64,000 bases of DNA from Streptomyces sp. SKN60 (GTDB lineage Bacteria; Actinomycetota; Actinomycetes; Streptomycetales; Streptomycetaceae), in the NCBI RefSeq assembly GCF_026236535.1, contig NZ_JAHTMW010000008.1, positions 1 through 64,000 of the forward strand, read 5' to 3'. The notes under the pieces were generated by a model that made no database searches, was not told the DNA's origin, and saw only the letters and a list, made by a program, of their open reading frames with translations. Below are positions 42,396-51,741 of the stretch, piece after piece. The stretch's first letter is position 1; every line of letters starts with the position of its first letter. A program made the position numbers and the translations under genes.

Positions 42396-44024
42396 ATGCC
42401 GCCTTCCACCGTCGTCGTCCTCGCCGACGACCTCACCAGCGCCGCCGACGGCGCCGCCCCCTTCCGCCGTGCCGGCCACCGCGCCCTGGTCCTCTTCGAA
42501 CCGCCCGCCCGCCTCGGAGACGGCGTCACGGCCGTCGACCTCGGCACCCGGCTCGCCGCCGGCCCCGACGAGGCCGCGGCCCGGATGCGGCGCGCGGCCG
42601 GGGCGTACGCCGGCGCGGACCTGCTGATCAAGACGGTCGACTCGACCCTGCGCGGCCATGTCGCCGCCGAACTGCGGGCCGCGCTCGCCGGTTCGGGCCG
42701 CCGCGCCGCGATCCTCGCCCCCGCCTTCCCCACCGAGGGCCGTACGACGGTGGCGGGCGTGCAGTACGTGGACGGCGTACGGGTCGACGAGAGCGCCTTC
42801 GCCCGCGACCCCGCGCACCCGGTCCGCACGGCCGACCTCGCCCGGCTCCTCCCGGAAGCCGTACTCCTCGAACCCGGCGCGCTCGCCGAACTGCCCCGAC
42901 TGGTCGCGAAGGGCGGGGTGTTCGTCTGCTCGGCTCGCACCGAGGCCGACCTCGACGCGGTTGTGGCCGCCGTTCCGCGCCCCGAGGAGGTGCTGTGGGT
43001 CGGCTCCCCGGGCCTTGCCGACGCCCTGGCCCGCCACCACCCCCGTACCCCCGCCGCCCCCCGCCCCGAACTCCCGCCCGCCCCCCGTCCCCTGGCCGTC
43101 GTCGGCAGCGCCAACCCCGCCAGCCGCCGCCAGCTCGCCGCCCTGCGCGCCGTGGCCGGCGCCGCCGTCCACACCCCCGAGGAACGCGGCACCGAGCCGG
43201 GCGTACTGCTGCGCGCGCTCGTCGAGGAGGCGCGGCGCACGGTCGCCGAGGGCCGGGCCGACGGCCTCGTCCTCACCGGCGGCGAGACCGCCGCAGCCGT
43301 CCTCGGCGCACTCGGCGCCACCGGCGTCGAGCTGTACGACGAACCGGAACCGGGCATCGCCCGCGGCACGCTGTACGGGGGGCGGCTGCCGGGGACCGTG
43401 GACGAGCGGGCGGACCGGCAGGCCCGGGAGGACCGGGCCGACCGTGAGGATCGGGCGGACCAGGCCGACCGTGAAGACTGGGCGGACAGGGTGGACCGGG
43501 ACGGCCGGGCGGATCGGGAAGACCGAGAGGACCGAGAAGACCGGGCCGACGGTGAAGACCGGGAGGTCCGGGTGGACCCGGCCCGCCGTGAAGACCGGGC
43601 GGACCCGGCGGACCGGGTGGACTGGGAAGACCGAGAAGACCGGGCCGACGGTGAAGACCGGCAGGCCCGGGAGGACCCGGCCGACCGGAAAGTACGCCGA
43701 GCCGGCGGCCGGTCGGCGGGTGAGCCGGACGGTGGGGACCCCGACGCCACCGAAGCGGGCCCCCGCTCCACGGCGACGCCGGACCCTTCCGGCCGCCCCG
43801 GCAACACCAGCCCCTCTGGCTCCTCTGGCTTCTCCAGCCCTCCCGGCTCCTCCGGACCTTCCGCACGCCCCGGCTCCTCCGGCGTCCCCGATTCCTCCGG
43901 CGCCTCCAGCACCTCCGGCCTCCCCAGCACCTCCCGCCTCCCCGTCCTCGTCAAGGCCGGCGGCTTCGGCGACGACGGCACCCTGGTGCGCCTCTCCGCG
44001 CTCCTCGCGGGAGGGGCCCGATGA
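42396..44024 (+). CDS. Four-carbon acid-sugar kinase family protein (DUF1537) with a large repetitive insertion
   Basis: 542 residues. The N-terminal half is a normal OtnK/DtnK-type kinase ([64 protein letters not shown]). The nucleotide-binding half includes [14 protein letters not shown] and [16 protein letters not shown]. From about residue 331 to 513 the normal short linker is replaced by about 105 residues of DR/DRED/ADR repeats and about 75 of Ser/Gly/Pro repeats, after which the conserved end resumes ([20 protein letters not shown]). The frame is intact on both sides. Normal family length is about 400-430. The pathway role is probably D-threonate or D-erythronate phosphorylation. It overlaps pdxA2 by ATGA. 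Confidence 0.85.
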   Translation: MPPSTVVVLADDLTSAADGAAPFRRAGHRALVLFEPPARLGDGVTAVDLGTRLAAGPDEAAARMRRAAGAYAGADLLIKTVDSTLRGHVAAELRAALAGSGRRAAILAPAFPTEGRTTVAGVQYVDGVRVDESAFARDPAHPVRTADLARLLPEAVLLEPGALAELPRLVAKGGVFVCSARTEADLDAVVAAVPRPEEVLWVGSPGLADALARHHPRTPAAPRPELPPAPRPLAVVGSANPASRRQLAALRAVAGAAVHTPEERGTEPGVLLRALVEEARRTVAEGRADGLVLTGGETAAAVLGALGATGVELYDEPEPGIARGTLYGGRLPGTVDERADRQAREDRADREDRADQADREDWADRVDRDGRADREDREDREDRADGEDREVRVDPARREDRADPADRVDWEDREDRADGEDRQAREDPADRKVRRAGGRSAGEPDGGDPDATEAGPRSTATPDPSGRPGNTSPSGSSGFSSPPGSSGPSARPGSSGVPDSSGASSTSGLPSTSRLPVLVKAGGFGDDGTLVRLSALLAGGAR

Positions 44025-45025
44025 CCGGACCCGGCACCGGCGCCCGCCCCATCGCCGTCACCATGGGCGACCCGCACGGCATCGGCCCCGAGATCACCGT
44101 CAGGGCTTGTGCCGACCCCCGGCTGCCCGCCCCCGTTCTCGTCATCGGCGACACCGGCGCCCTCACGCGCGCGTGCCGGGCCACCGGGGTGGACCTTCGG
44201 GTCCGTCCCGTAGGGGACGCGACCGGGGCCGACCGTACGCCCGGCGTCCTGGACGTGCTGCCCACCGGGCCGGAGCTGCCCGAGGACCTGGCCCTCGGCA
44301 CGGTCGCGGCGACCGCGGGCGCGGCCTCCTACGCGTACGTACGGAAGGGCATCGCCCTCGCTCTCGCCGGCCAGGTGCGCGCCCTGACCACCGCGCCGGT
44401 CAACAAGGAGGCCCTGCGCCTCGCCGGCGTCCCGCACCCCGGTCACACCGAGATCCTGGCCGAGCTCACCGGCACCGAGCGCTACGCGATGATGATGGCC
44501 AACGACGAGCTGCGGGTCGTCCTCGTCACCGTCCACCAGGCCCTGCGCGAGGCGATCGACGCGCTCACCGTCGAGCGGGAGCTGGACATCGTCCGGCTCG
44601 CGCATCAGGCACTCGCCCGCCGGATCCCCGGCGGCCGGCCCAGGATCGCCGTCGCCGGTCTCAACCCGCACGCGGGCGAGAACGGTCTCTTCGGCCGCGA
44701 GGACCTCGACGTCATCGCCCCGGCCGTGCGCGCCGCCCGTGCGGAGGGCATCGACGCGAGCGGCCCGTGGCCCGCCGACACCGTCTTTCTGCGCGCCCGC
44801 GCGGGGGAGTTCGACGCGGTCGTCGCCCAGTACCACGACCAGGGTCTGATCCCGGTGAAGTACCTGGGCCTGGAGCACGGCGTCAACATCACCCTCGGCC
44901 TGCCGTTCGTGCGCACCAGCGTCGACCACGGCACCGCCTTCGACCTCGCGGGCACCGGCACCGCCGACCACCGCAGCCTGCTCACCGCCCTGCGCCACGC
45001 CGCCGAACTCACCCCAGAGAGGTAG
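44021..45025 (+). CDS. PdxA2-like 4-phospho-acid dehydrogenase
   Basis: 334 residues with all PdxA family landmarks: AVTMGDPHGIGPEIT at the start, TTAPVNKEAL, GHTEILAELTG (metal His), LNPHAGENGLFG, AQYHDQGLIPVKYLG and DHGTAFDLAGTG. Next to a DUF1537 kinase, PdxA homologues oxidise and decarboxylate D-threonate/D-erythronate 4-phosphate to dihydroxyacetone phosphate rather than make pyridoxal phosphate. Coupled to the kinase by a 4-nt overlap. Gene symbol withheld because pdxA proper may be elsewhere. Confidence 0.88.
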   Translation: MTGPGTGARPIAVTMGDPHGIGPEITVRACADPRLPAPVLVIGDTGALTRACRATGVDLRVRPVGDATGADRTPGVLDVLPTGPELPEDLALGTVAATAGAASYAYVRKGIALALAGQVRALTTAPVNKEALRLAGVPHPGHTEILAELTGTERYAMMMANDELRVVLVTVHQALREAIDALTVERELDIVRLAHQALARRIPGGRPRIAVAGLNPHAGENGLFGREDLDVIAPAVRAARAEGIDASGPWPADTVFLRARAGEFDAVVAQYHDQGLIPVKYLGLEHGVNITLGLPFVRTSVDHGTAFDLAGTGTADHRSLLTALRHAAELTPER

Positions 45026-45037
45026 GCCCTCAAGCCC

Positions 45038-45784
45038 ATGGACTTCGTCTTCATGCTCACCCGGGACGACCGGACCGTCACCGACTGCCTGCACGTCCTG
45101 GACTCCGTCCGCGACCTCGGCATCACCCACATCGGCTTCAAGGACGTCGGCGTGGACCCCGCGACCCTGCACCGCCTCCACGCACAGATCCGGGAGCTCG
45201 GCGCCGCCAGTTACCTGGAGGTCGTGTCGACCACCCGCGAGCAGGCCCTCGACTCGGTCCGGGCCGCCGTCGACCTCGGCGTGGACTGGCTGATGGGCGG
45301 CACCTGGGTCGACGAGACCCTCGACCTGCTCGCCGGCACCCCGGTCCGCTACCTCCCCTTCGTCGGCGAACCGATCGGTCACCCCACCCGCCTGGCCGGC
45401 GACCCGGCCCGGATCGCCGCCGACTGCCGCCGCGCCGAGGCGGCGGGCTGCGCGGGCGTCGACCTGCTCGCCCACCGCGCCACCGAGGCCGCCCCGCTCG
45501 ACCTGGTGCGGGCCGCCCGCGCGGCGACCACCGGCCGAATCGTCGTCGCGGGCTCGGTGACCACCGACGCGCAGATCCACGCGCTCGCCGAGGCCGGCGC
45601 CGACGCCTTCACGGTCGGTTCGGCGGCCTTCGCGGGCACCGTCCGGCCCGCCGCCGGCGGACTCGCCGCGCAGCTCACGGCGGTGCTCGCGGCCGCCGGC
45701 CGGCCCACCCGGCGCGGGGGCGGCGCGGGGCCGCGGGACGAGCGGGCGGGGCAGCTCCGCGACCCCCTTACCCTTGAGGGATGA
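45038..45784 (+). CDS. TIM-barrel protein of unknown function in the acid-sugar operon
   Basis: 248 residues that read as a (beta/alpha)8 barrel: [73 protein letters not shown]. The last two strands carry the Gly-rich phosphate-binding loops of HisA/NanE/ThiE-type barrels, so the ligand is likely a phosphate ester. The 25-residue tail is charged and irregular. Twelve nt after pdxA2 and overlapping miaB by ATGA. I do not know a described member; a phosphosugar isomerase or aldolase is the best guess. Confidence 0.7.
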   Translation: MDFVFMLTRDDRTVTDCLHVLDSVRDLGITHIGFKDVGVDPATLHRLHAQIRELGAASYLEVVSTTREQALDSVRAAVDLGVDWLMGGTWVDETLDLLAGTPVRYLPFVGEPIGHPTRLAGDPARIAADCRRAEAAGCAGVDLLAHRATEAAPLDLVRAARAATTGRIVVAGSVTTDAQIHALAEAGADAFTVGSAAFAGTVRPAAGGLAAQLTAVLAAAGRPTRRGGGAGPRDERAGQLRDPLTLEG

Positions 45785-47313
45785 CCAGCAGCAGCGACCG
45801 GACCGGAGCAGTGGACGAAGTGGGCGTTTCGCGAACCTACGAAGTGCGCACCTACGGGTGCCAGATGAACGTCCACGACTCCGAGCGGCTCTCCGGCCTC
45901 CTTGAGGACGCTGGTTACGTCCGTGCCCCCGAGGGCTCCAACGGCGACGCCGACGTCGTGGTCTTCAACACCTGCGCGGTCCGCGAGAACGCCGACAACA
46001 AGCTGTACGGCAACCTCGGCCACCTCGCGCCGATGAAGGCCGCACGGCCCGGCATGCAGATCGCCGTCGGCGGCTGCCTGGCGCAGAAGGACCGCGACAC
46101 CATCGTCAAGCGGGCCCCCTGGGTCGACGTGGTCTTCGGCACCCACAACATCGGCAAGCTGCCGGTGCTCCTGGAGCGCGCCCGGATCCAGGAGGAGGCG
46201 CAGGTCGAGATCGCGGAGTCCCTGGAGGCCTTCCCGTCGACGCTGCCGACCCGCCGCGAGTCCGCGTACGCCGCCTGGGTCTCGATCTCCGTCGGCTGCA
46301 ACAACACCTGCACCTTCTGCATCGTCCCCGCGCTGCGCGGCAAGGAGGAGGACCGCCGGCCCGGCGACATCCTCGCCGAGATCGAGGCGCTGGTCGGCGA
46401 GGGCGTCTCCGAGATCACCCTGCTCGGCCAGAACGTCAATGCGTACGGCTCCGACCTCGGCGACCGCGAGGCCTTCAGCAAGCTGCTGCGGGCCTGCGGC
46501 GAGATCGAGGGGCTGGAGCGGGTCCGCTTCACCTCCCCGCACCCGCGCGACTTCACGGACGACGTGATCGCGGCGATGGCCGAGACCCCGAACGTGATGC
46601 CGCAGCTGCACATGCCGCTGCAGTCCGGCTCGGACACGGTCCTGAAGGCGATGCGCCGCTCGTACCGGCAGGAGCGCTTCCTCGGGATCATCGAGAAGGT
46701 GCGCGCCGCCATCCCGCACGCCGCCATCTCCACCGACATCATCGTGGGCTTCCCCGGCGAGACCGAGGAGGACTTCGAGCAGACGATGCACGTGGTCCGC
46801 GAGGCCCGCTTCGCGAACGCCTTCACCTTCCAGTACTCCAAGCGCCCCGGCACCCCGGCGGCCACCATGGAGGGCCAGATCCCCAAGGAGGTCGTGCAGG
46901 CGCGCTACGAGCGCCTCGTCGCCCTCCAGGAGGAGATCTCCTGGGAGGAGAACAAGAAGCAGGTCGGCCGCACCCTGGACGTCATGGTCGCCGAGGGCGA
47001 GGGCCGCAAGGATGGCGAGACCCACCGCCTCTCCGGCCGCGCCCCCGACAACCGGCTCGTCCACTTCACCAAGCCCGACGAGGACGTGCGCCCCGGCGAC
47101 GTGGTGACCGTCGAGATCACCTACGCCGCCCCCCACCACCTCCTCGCCGAGGGCCCGACCACCGCCGTCCGCCGCACCCGCGCGGGCGACGCCTGGGAGA
47201 AGCGCACGGCCGCCGAGGCGGCGAAGCCGGCGGGCGTCCTGCTCGGCCTGCCGAAGATCGGCGCCCCCGAGCCCCTGCCGGTCGCGGACGCGCCGGCCTG
47301 CGGGAGCCACTGA
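45781..47313 (+). CDS. miaB: MiaB, tRNA-2-methylthio-N6-dimethylallyladenosine synthase
   Basis: Radical-SAM methylthiotransferase for A37 of tRNAs reading U-starting codons, 510 residues. First cluster: [31 protein letters not shown]. Radical-SAM triad C173, C177, C180 (GCNNTCTFC). The TRAM domain ends near residue 450 and a Thr/Ala/Pro-rich tail of about 45 residues follows. The ATG overlaps the upstream stop, and TACCCT lies 6 nt upstream, so it can also be leaderless. It works in sequence with miaA downstream. Confidence 0.95.
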   Translation: MTSSSDRTGAVDEVGVSRTYEVRTYGCQMNVHDSERLSGLLEDAGYVRAPEGSNGDADVVVFNTCAVRENADNKLYGNLGHLAPMKAARPGMQIAVGGCLAQKDRDTIVKRAPWVDVVFGTHNIGKLPVLLERARIQEEAQVEIAESLEAFPSTLPTRRESAYAAWVSISVGCNNTCTFCIVPALRGKEEDRRPGDILAEIEALVGEGVSEITLLGQNVNAYGSDLGDREAFSKLLRACGEIEGLERVRFTSPHPRDFTDDVIAAMAETPNVMPQLHMPLQSGSDTVLKAMRRSYRQERFLGIIEKVRAAIPHAAISTDIIVGFPGETEEDFEQTMHVVREARFANAFTFQYSKRPGTPAATMEGQIPKEVVQARYERLVALQEEISWEENKKQVGRTLDVMVAEGEGRKDGETHRLSGRAPDNRLVHFTKPDEDVRPGDVVTVEITYAAPHHLLAEGPTTAVRRTRAGDAWEKRTAAEAAKPAGVLLGLPKIGAPEPLPVADAPACGSH

Positions 47314-47342
47314 CACCGAGGTACCGGCAACGGGGGGATCAC

Positions 47343-47678
47343 ATGGGCAACTGGGTCGTCGTCGCGCAGTACGGCGTCGCCAGCGACGGGAACGCGTTCC
47401 GGACCGAACTGGTCAGGACCGTGACCGGCAGCAGGGAGGAGGCCAGGGAGGCGCTGCGTGAGACGGCCCTGGCCTACCGCGAACCGATGCGTGAGAAGCG
47501 GCGCCGGGTGTTCCGGCTGAGCGGTGGCGACAGCTACCTCGTGCGGGTGAACGGCCTGGTCTCCGAGACGGACACCGTCCTCACCATCGCCGAGCTGGTG
47601 TACGACTCCGCCGACCCGAAGCTCGGTCCGGTGGACGGGTGGGGCGGGGTTCCGCAGGGCCCGGAGAGCCCTTCGTAG
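47343..47678 (+). CDS. Small conserved-looking hypothetical protein
   Basis: 111 residues, alpha/beta pattern with no signal or membrane segment (WVVVAQYGVASDGNAFRTELVRTVTGSREEAREALRETALAYREP; FRLSGGDSYLVRVNGLVSETDTVLTIAELVYDS). GGGGGG precedes the ATG at 6 nt. The fold may be a small alpha+beta sandwich. No family recognised. It lies between miaB and the LigB-like gene in what looks like its own short unit. Confidence 0.65.
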   Translation: MGNWVVVAQYGVASDGNAFRTELVRTVTGSREEAREALRETALAYREPMREKRRRVFRLSGGDSYLVRVNGLVSETDTVLTIAELVYDSADPKLGPVDGWGGVPQGPESPS

Positions 47679-47705
47679 GCGCCTCGCCGCAGTAGGCTGC
47701 GGATC

Positions 47706-48413
47706 ATGCTTGTCGCCGCCGCCGTGTGTCCCTGCCCGCCGCTCCTCGTGCCCGCCGTCGCGGCCGGGGCCGCGTCCGAGCTCGCCGAGGCCCGTACGGC
47801 CTGTTCCGACGCGCTCGGCGTGCTCGCCGCGTCCCGGCCCGACCGGCTGGTCGTGATCGGGCCCGCCGACGAGGGGGAGCGTGGGGTCTTCCCGGCCGGG
47901 TCGGCCGGATCCTTCGCCGGGTTCGGTGTCGACGCGACCGTACGGCTCGGGGCGGGGCCCGGTGGGGATCGGGTGCTGCCGGCATCCCTGGCGGTGGCCG
48001 GGTGGCTCCTGGAGCACACGGACTGGGCGGACGCGCCCGTCGAGGGCCTGGGCGTCGGTGAGCCGCTGGAGGCGGTGCGCTGTGCCGCGACCGGGCGGGA
48101 GATCGCCGCGTCGGCGGAGCGGGTCGCGCTGCTCGTCATGGGCGACGGCAGCGCCTGCCGCACCGTGAAGGCCCCGGGCTATCTCGACGAGCGTGCCGAG
48201 CCCTTCGACGCGGCCGTCGGCCGGGCGCTGGGCGCGGCGGACCCGGCGGCGCTGCTCGCGCTCGACGCGGAGCTCGCGTACGAGCTGAAGGCGGCCGGCC
48301 GGGCGCCGTGGCAGGTGCTCGCGGGCGCGGCGGAGGGCGCGGGCCTGGCGGGCCGGCTGCTCTACGAGGACGCCCCCTACGGGGTCGGCTACTTCGTCGC
48401 CGCCTGGAGCTAG
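47706..48413 (+). CDS. LigB-domain (class III extradiol dioxygenase-like) protein lacking the metal His
   Basis: 235 residues with the LigB fold signature layout (AAAVCPCPPLLVPAVAAG at the N-terminus, VVIGPADEGERG, GWLLEHTDW, VALLVMGDGSACR, GAPYGVGYFVAAWS-type end). The active LigB family has His where CPCPP has Cys, so the iron site seems lost and it is probably not a dioxygenase. A related gene sits between miaB and miaA in many actinobacteria. TAGGCT is 7 nt upstream of the ATG: leaderless-type start. A strong hairpin follows. Confidence 0.7.
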   Translation: MLVAAAVCPCPPLLVPAVAAGAASELAEARTACSDALGVLAASRPDRLVVIGPADEGERGVFPAGSAGSFAGFGVDATVRLGAGPGGDRVLPASLAVAGWLLEHTDWADAPVEGLGVGEPLEAVRCAATGREIAASAERVALLVMGDGSACRTVKAPGYLDERAEPFDAAVGRALGAADPAALLALDAELAYELKAAGRAPWQVLAGAAEGAGLAGRLLYEDAPYGVGYFVAAWS

Positions 48414-48442
48414 GCGCGGCGCACCCACGACGGCGGACGACT

Positions 48443-48481
48443 GCGGACGGCCGCGGAGCGATGCGCTCCGCGGCCGTCCGC
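48443..48481. terminator. 18-bp perfect terminator hairpin
   Basis: Bases 48443-48460 pair perfectly with 48464-48481 across a 3-nt loop. It lies between the convergent LigB-like and MT0933-like genes and can serve both strands. Confidence 0.85.
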
Positions 48482-48508
48482 CGTGGGGGAGGAACGGGGC
48501 GACCGAGG

Positions 48509-48763
48509 TCAGGCGGCCGGAGGCGGGCCCGACGGGCCCTCGTCCTTGTGGGCGAGGCGGTCGATGGCGTGCTTGGCCTTGCCGGTGCCGGACTCGATCT
48601 TGTCGCTGTACTTGCCCTTGGTCTTCTCGTCGACCTTCCTGGCGGCCTTCTCCAGGCCGTGCTCCACCTTGCCCCCGTGCTTCTCGGCGAGGCCGGAAAC
48701 CTGGTCCGAGACCTTGTCCTTGGCAGGGGCTAGCTTTGCCTTCAGTGAATCCAGGAAACCCAT
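48509..48763 (-). CDS. MT0933-type (Rv0909-like) antitoxin-family small protein
   Basis: 84 residues, highly Lys/Ala/Glu-rich and helical (MGFLDSLKAKLAPAKDKVSDQVSG ... KVDEKTKGKYSDKIESGTGKAKHAIDRLA). The pattern matches the family named from the mycobacterial Rv0909 antitoxin. No toxin gene (Rv0910-like) is adjacent, so it may act differently here, and many actinobacteria carry solitary copies. GGAGGG lies about 12 nt before the start. Confidence 0.65.
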   Translation of the reverse strand: MGFLDSLKAKLAPAKDKVSDQVSGLAEKHGGKVEHGLEKAARKVDEKTKGKYSDKIESGTGKAKHAIDRLAHKDEGPSGPPPAA

Positions 48764-48818
48764 GGGGTCACCGTCCCTCCACGTTCCTCGTGCCCTCTTT
48801 CAGGGCCTGCTCCAGGGC

Positions 48819-49115
48819 CTACTTGCGGGCGCCTTCGCCGGCCGCCCCGCTGTCCGCGGCCTCCTCCGCCGACTGCTGCTTCGGGATCTCCACGGTCCCG
48901 TCCTTCACCACCGGGCCGGCGTCGTCCACGACCTCGGCGGAACCCTCTGCGGAAGCCTCGGCAGCGGCTTCGGCGGCGGGCTCCGGCGTTCCGGTCCCGG
49001 CCTCCGCCGTCTCGCCCGCCTCGGCCGCTTCCGGCTCCTCCGTCACGGACTCCGTCACGGCCGCAGTCTCCACGGCGTCCTTGCTCTTACGGCGAAACAG
49101 TGCGAAAACGCCCAT
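48819..49115 (-). CDS. Acidic Ala/Glu-rich small protein of unknown function
   Basis: 98 residues. Only the first 12 (MGVFALFRRKSK) are basic/hydrophobic; the rest is Glu/Ala/Thr/Ser low complexity and likely disordered. GGGAGC precedes the ATG. Its conserved short start resembles small actinobacterial proteins sometimes loosely labelled 'gliding motility protein', but no function can be supported. Divergent from miaA. Confidence 0.5.
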   Translation of the reverse strand: MGVFALFRRKSKDAVETAAVTESVTEEPEAAEAGETAEAGTGTPEPAAEAAAEASAEGSAEVVDDAGPVVKDGTVEIPKQQSAEEAADSGAAGEGARK

Positions 49116-49228
49116 ATCTGCTCCCTAGCGTACTCAGGGTCGTCATTCCGGAACAGGCAACGAAGCCGGACGGAGGCCGTCACGTCGCTCATTCGGGGAC
49201 ATCGCCCGAGGTTTGCGAGACTGGGGCG

Positions 49229-50167
49229 GTGAGAAGTGCAGCTCCCGCCTCGCGGGTCATCGCCGTCGTCGGCCCCACCGCGGCCGGAAAGTCCGATCTG
49301 GGCGTCTTCCTCGCCCAGGAGCTGGGCGGCGAGGTCGTCAACGCCGATTCCATGCAGCTCTACCGGGGGATGGACATCGGCACCGCCAAACTGACGATGG
49401 AGGAGCGCGGCGGCGTCCCGCACCACCTCCTCGACATCTGGGACGTGACCGAGGCCGCCAGCGTCGCCGAGTACCAGCGGCTGGCCCGCGCCGAGATCGA
49501 CCGGCTGCTCGCCGAGGGCAAGGTGCCGGTCCTGGTCGGCGGCTCCGGCCTGTACGTGCGCGGGGCCCTCGACGTGATGGAGTTCCCCGGCACCGACCCC
49601 GAGCTCCGGGCCCGCCTGGAGGCCGAGCTGGAGGAGCGCGGCTCCGGCGTGCTGCACGCGCGCCTGGCCGCCGCCGACCCCGAGGCCGCCCGCGCGATCC
49701 TGCCCAGCAACGGGCGGCGCATCGTGCGCGCCCTGGAGGTCATCGAGATCACCGGCAAGCCCTTCACGGCCAACCTGCCGGGCCACGACTCCGTCTACGA
49801 CACCGTGCAGATCGGCGTCGACGTCGCCCGCCTCGAGCTCGACGAGCGGATCGCCACCCGGGTGGACCGCATGTGGGACGCCGGGCTCGTCGACGAGGTG
49901 CGCGCCCTGGAGGCGCGCGGCCTGCGCGAGGGGCGCACCGCGGCCCGCGCGCTCGGCTACCAGCAGGTGCTCGCGGCGCTCGCGGGGGAGTGCACCGAGG
50001 ACGAGGCCCGGGCCGAGACCGTGCGCGCCACCAAGCGCTTCGCGCGCCGCCAGGACTCCTGGTTCCGGCGCGATCCCCGGGTGCACTGGCTCAGCGGGGC
50101 CGCCGAGGACCGCGGGGAACTCCCGCGACGGGCCCTGACGTTGGTCGAACGAGCGGTTACAGCCTGA
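49229..50167 (+). CDS. miaA: MiaA, tRNA dimethylallyltransferase
   Basis: 312 residues. P-loop GPTAAGKS at 15-22, DSMQLYRGMDIGTAK, DIWDVTEAASVAEYQ, VGGSGLYVRGAL and NGRRIVRALEVIEITGKPFT are all MiaA motifs. Adds dimethylallyl to A37 of tRNA, giving the substrate of MiaB upstream. The GTG start lacks a well-placed SD; GAGACT is 6 nt upstream, a leaderless-type start. Confidence 0.94.
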   Translation: MRSAAPASRVIAVVGPTAAGKSDLGVFLAQELGGEVVNADSMQLYRGMDIGTAKLTMEERGGVPHHLLDIWDVTEAASVAEYQRLARAEIDRLLAEGKVPVLVGGSGLYVRGALDVMEFPGTDPELRARLEAELEERGSGVLHARLAAADPEAARAILPSNGRRIVRALEVIEITGKPFTANLPGHDSVYDTVQIGVDVARLELDERIATRVDRMWDAGLVDEVRALEARGLREGRTAARALGYQQVLAALAGECTEDEARAETVRATKRFARRQDSWFRRDPRVHWLSGAAEDRGELPRRALTLVERAVTA

Positions 50168-50269
50168 TCACGTGATGGCATCGGGACGTCATGCCCGTCA
50201 TTCCGGGGGTGCGGAGCGTGCCATCATCGAGCATCGATCGACCAAGTGGAGTCCGAGTGGGGAGGGCGC

Positions 50270-50740
50270 GTGGCGATGGAGGCCGGCCCTCGCGACACCG
50301 AACAGCAGTCCGCCGTCCGGGGCGAAGTCCCCGGTGAGGCGCGAGGTCTGACACCGGACGGTCCGGACGAGGCCGAGGGCAGCGCCGTCGAGGTCGACGC
50401 CGCCGAGGTCGAGGTGGAACTGCGCCCGCAGCGCCGCCTGAGGATCTGGCAGCTCGCGCCGATCGTCGGGCTCGCCGCCGTCGGCTCGCTGATGTTCGCC
50501 TTCCCGCTCGCCTTCGGCTCGGGCGACGGCGGCGCCGTCGTCGCCATGCTCGGCCTGCTGATCAGCTCCTGCGCGGCGGGCTGGGGCATGATGGCCGCCC
50601 GCCGGGTCGGCCACACCTGGCCGGGCCTTCCGGTACGGGGCTCCGGCGAGCGCCCGAACTGGCGCGCCCTCGCCCTGTACGTGCTCCTCAGCGCCGTCCT
50701 GGTGGCCCTGGCCGTCTGGCGCGTCGCCCGGCTCCGCTGA
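50270..50740 (+). CDS. Small integral membrane protein of unknown function
   Basis: 156 residues. An acidic 60-residue N-terminus (VEVDAAEVEVELRPQRRLR) then three hydrophobic helices (LAPIVGLAAVGSLMFAFPLAFG; VVAMLGLLISSCAAGWGMMAA; ALALYVLLSAVLVALAVWRV). GGGGAGGG at 50258-50265 favours GTG 50270. A conserved position between miaA and dapF is all that can be said about its role. Confidence 0.65.
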   Translation: MAMEAGPRDTEQQSAVRGEVPGEARGLTPDGPDEAEGSAVEVDAAEVEVELRPQRRLRIWQLAPIVGLAAVGSLMFAFPLAFGSGDGGAVVAMLGLLISSCAAGWGMMAARRVGHTWPGLPVRGSGERPNWRALALYVLLSAVLVALAVWRVARLR

Positions 50741-50828
50741 TCCCAGGCCCGGCCCGTGGGCCCCGGGCCTCGGCCCGCTGAGCCCCGGCCCCCCGCCGTC
50801 GCCGTACCCGCCCCGTACAGTTGATCTC

Positions 50829-51704
50829 ATGACCAGCGCGCAGACCTCGCCGCTCGCCTTCCTCAAGGGCCACGGCACCGAGAACGACTTCGTGATCGTC
50901 CCCGACGCGGACAACGCCGTCGACCTGCCCCCCGCCGCCGTCGTCCGGCTGTGCGACCGGCGGGCCGGGATCGGCGGGGACGGGGTGCTGCACGTGGTGC
51001 GCAGCGCCGCGCACCCCGAGGCGCGGGAGATGGCCGGCGAGGCCGAGTGGTTCATGGACTACCGCAACGCGGACGGCTCGGTCGCCGAGATGTGCGGCAA
51101 CGGGGTCCGGGTCTTCGCCCGCTACCTCCAGCACGCCGGGCACGTGACCGCCGGCGAGGTCGCCGTCGCCACCCGCGGCGGGATCAAGCGGGTGCACCTC
51201 GACAAGGACGGCTCCGTGACCGTCCGCATGGGCAAGGCCCTGCTGCCCGCGGACGGCGTCACCGTGACCGTGGACGGCCGCAGCTGGCCCGCCCGCAACG
51301 TCAACATGGGCAACCCGCACGCGGTCGCCTTCGTCGACTCCCTCGACCACGCGGGCACCCTCTACGACGAGCCGCCGTACGAGCCGGCCGCGGTCTACCC
51401 GGACGGCGTCAACATCGAGTTCGTCGCCGACCGCGGCCCCCGGCACGTCGCCATGCGCGTCCACGAGCGCGGCGCCGCCGAGACCCGCTCCTGCGGCACC
51501 GGCGCCTGCGCCGTCGCCGTCGCCACCGCCCGCCGGGACGGCGTCGACCCGGCCGCGACCGGCACCCCCGTCACGTACACCGTGGACGTCCTCGGCGGCA
51601 CCCTGGTGATCACCGAGCACCCCGACGGGGAGATCGAGATGACCGGCCCCGCGGTGATCGTCGCCGAGGGCGCCGTCGAGCCGGAGTGGCTGGCCGGCTC
51701 CTGA
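50829..51704 (+). CDS. dapF: Diaminopimelate epimerase DapF
   Basis: 291 residues. Interconverts LL- and meso-diaminopimelate for lysine and peptidoglycan. The catalytic pair is C89 (EMCGNGVRVFA) and C222 (SCGTGACAVA). GTENDFVIV and GIGGDGVL are also standard. TACAGT ends 7 nt before ATG and no SD is visible: leaderless-type. The stop lies in a tandem repeat. Streptomyces peptidoglycan uses LL-diaminopimelate, so the enzyme mainly serves lysine supply there. Confidence 0.95.
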   Translation: MTSAQTSPLAFLKGHGTENDFVIVPDADNAVDLPPAAVVRLCDRRAGIGGDGVLHVVRSAAHPEAREMAGEAEWFMDYRNADGSVAEMCGNGVRVFARYLQHAGHVTAGEVAVATRGGIKRVHLDKDGSVTVRMGKALLPADGVTVTVDGRSWPARNVNMGNPHAVAFVDSLDHAGTLYDEPPYEPAAVYPDGVNIEFVADRGPRHVAMRVHERGAAETRSCGTGACAVAVATARRDGVDPAATGTPVTYTVDVLGGTLVITEHPDGEIEMTGPAVIVAEGAVEPEWLAGS

Positions 51705-51741
51705 GGCCGAGGCGGCTCCTGAGGCCGAGGCGGCTCCTGAG
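51696..51741 (+). repeat. 18-nt tandem repeat at the dapF 3' end
   Basis: GGCTCCTGAGGCCGAGGC occurs at 51696-51713 and 51714-51731, and a third copy is cut after 10 nt (51732-51741). The dapF stop is inside copy 1. Slippage-type duplication. Bases 51742-51932 contain no other gene; short stem CGCTC/GAGCG and TAGCAT (about 51862) are the only promoter-like marks before the RSH gene. Confidence 0.7.

Noticed and set aside
43385-43940. Frameshift or assembly artefact in the kinase repeat tract
   Set aside because: Conserved protein resumes in the same frame after the tract and the 3' gene overlap is normal. Kept as an insertion, though resequencing is worthwhile.
42365-45580. 1071-codon minus-strand open frame opposite the acid-sugar operon
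   Set aside because: Shadow of the kinase, pdxA2 and barrel genes. Its Ser/Arg repeats merely mirror the kinase insertion.
48509-49115. Two adjacent small genes as a toxin-antitoxin pair
   Set aside because: The second protein is an acidic, disordered-looking chain without any toxin motif; only the first resembles a known antitoxin family.
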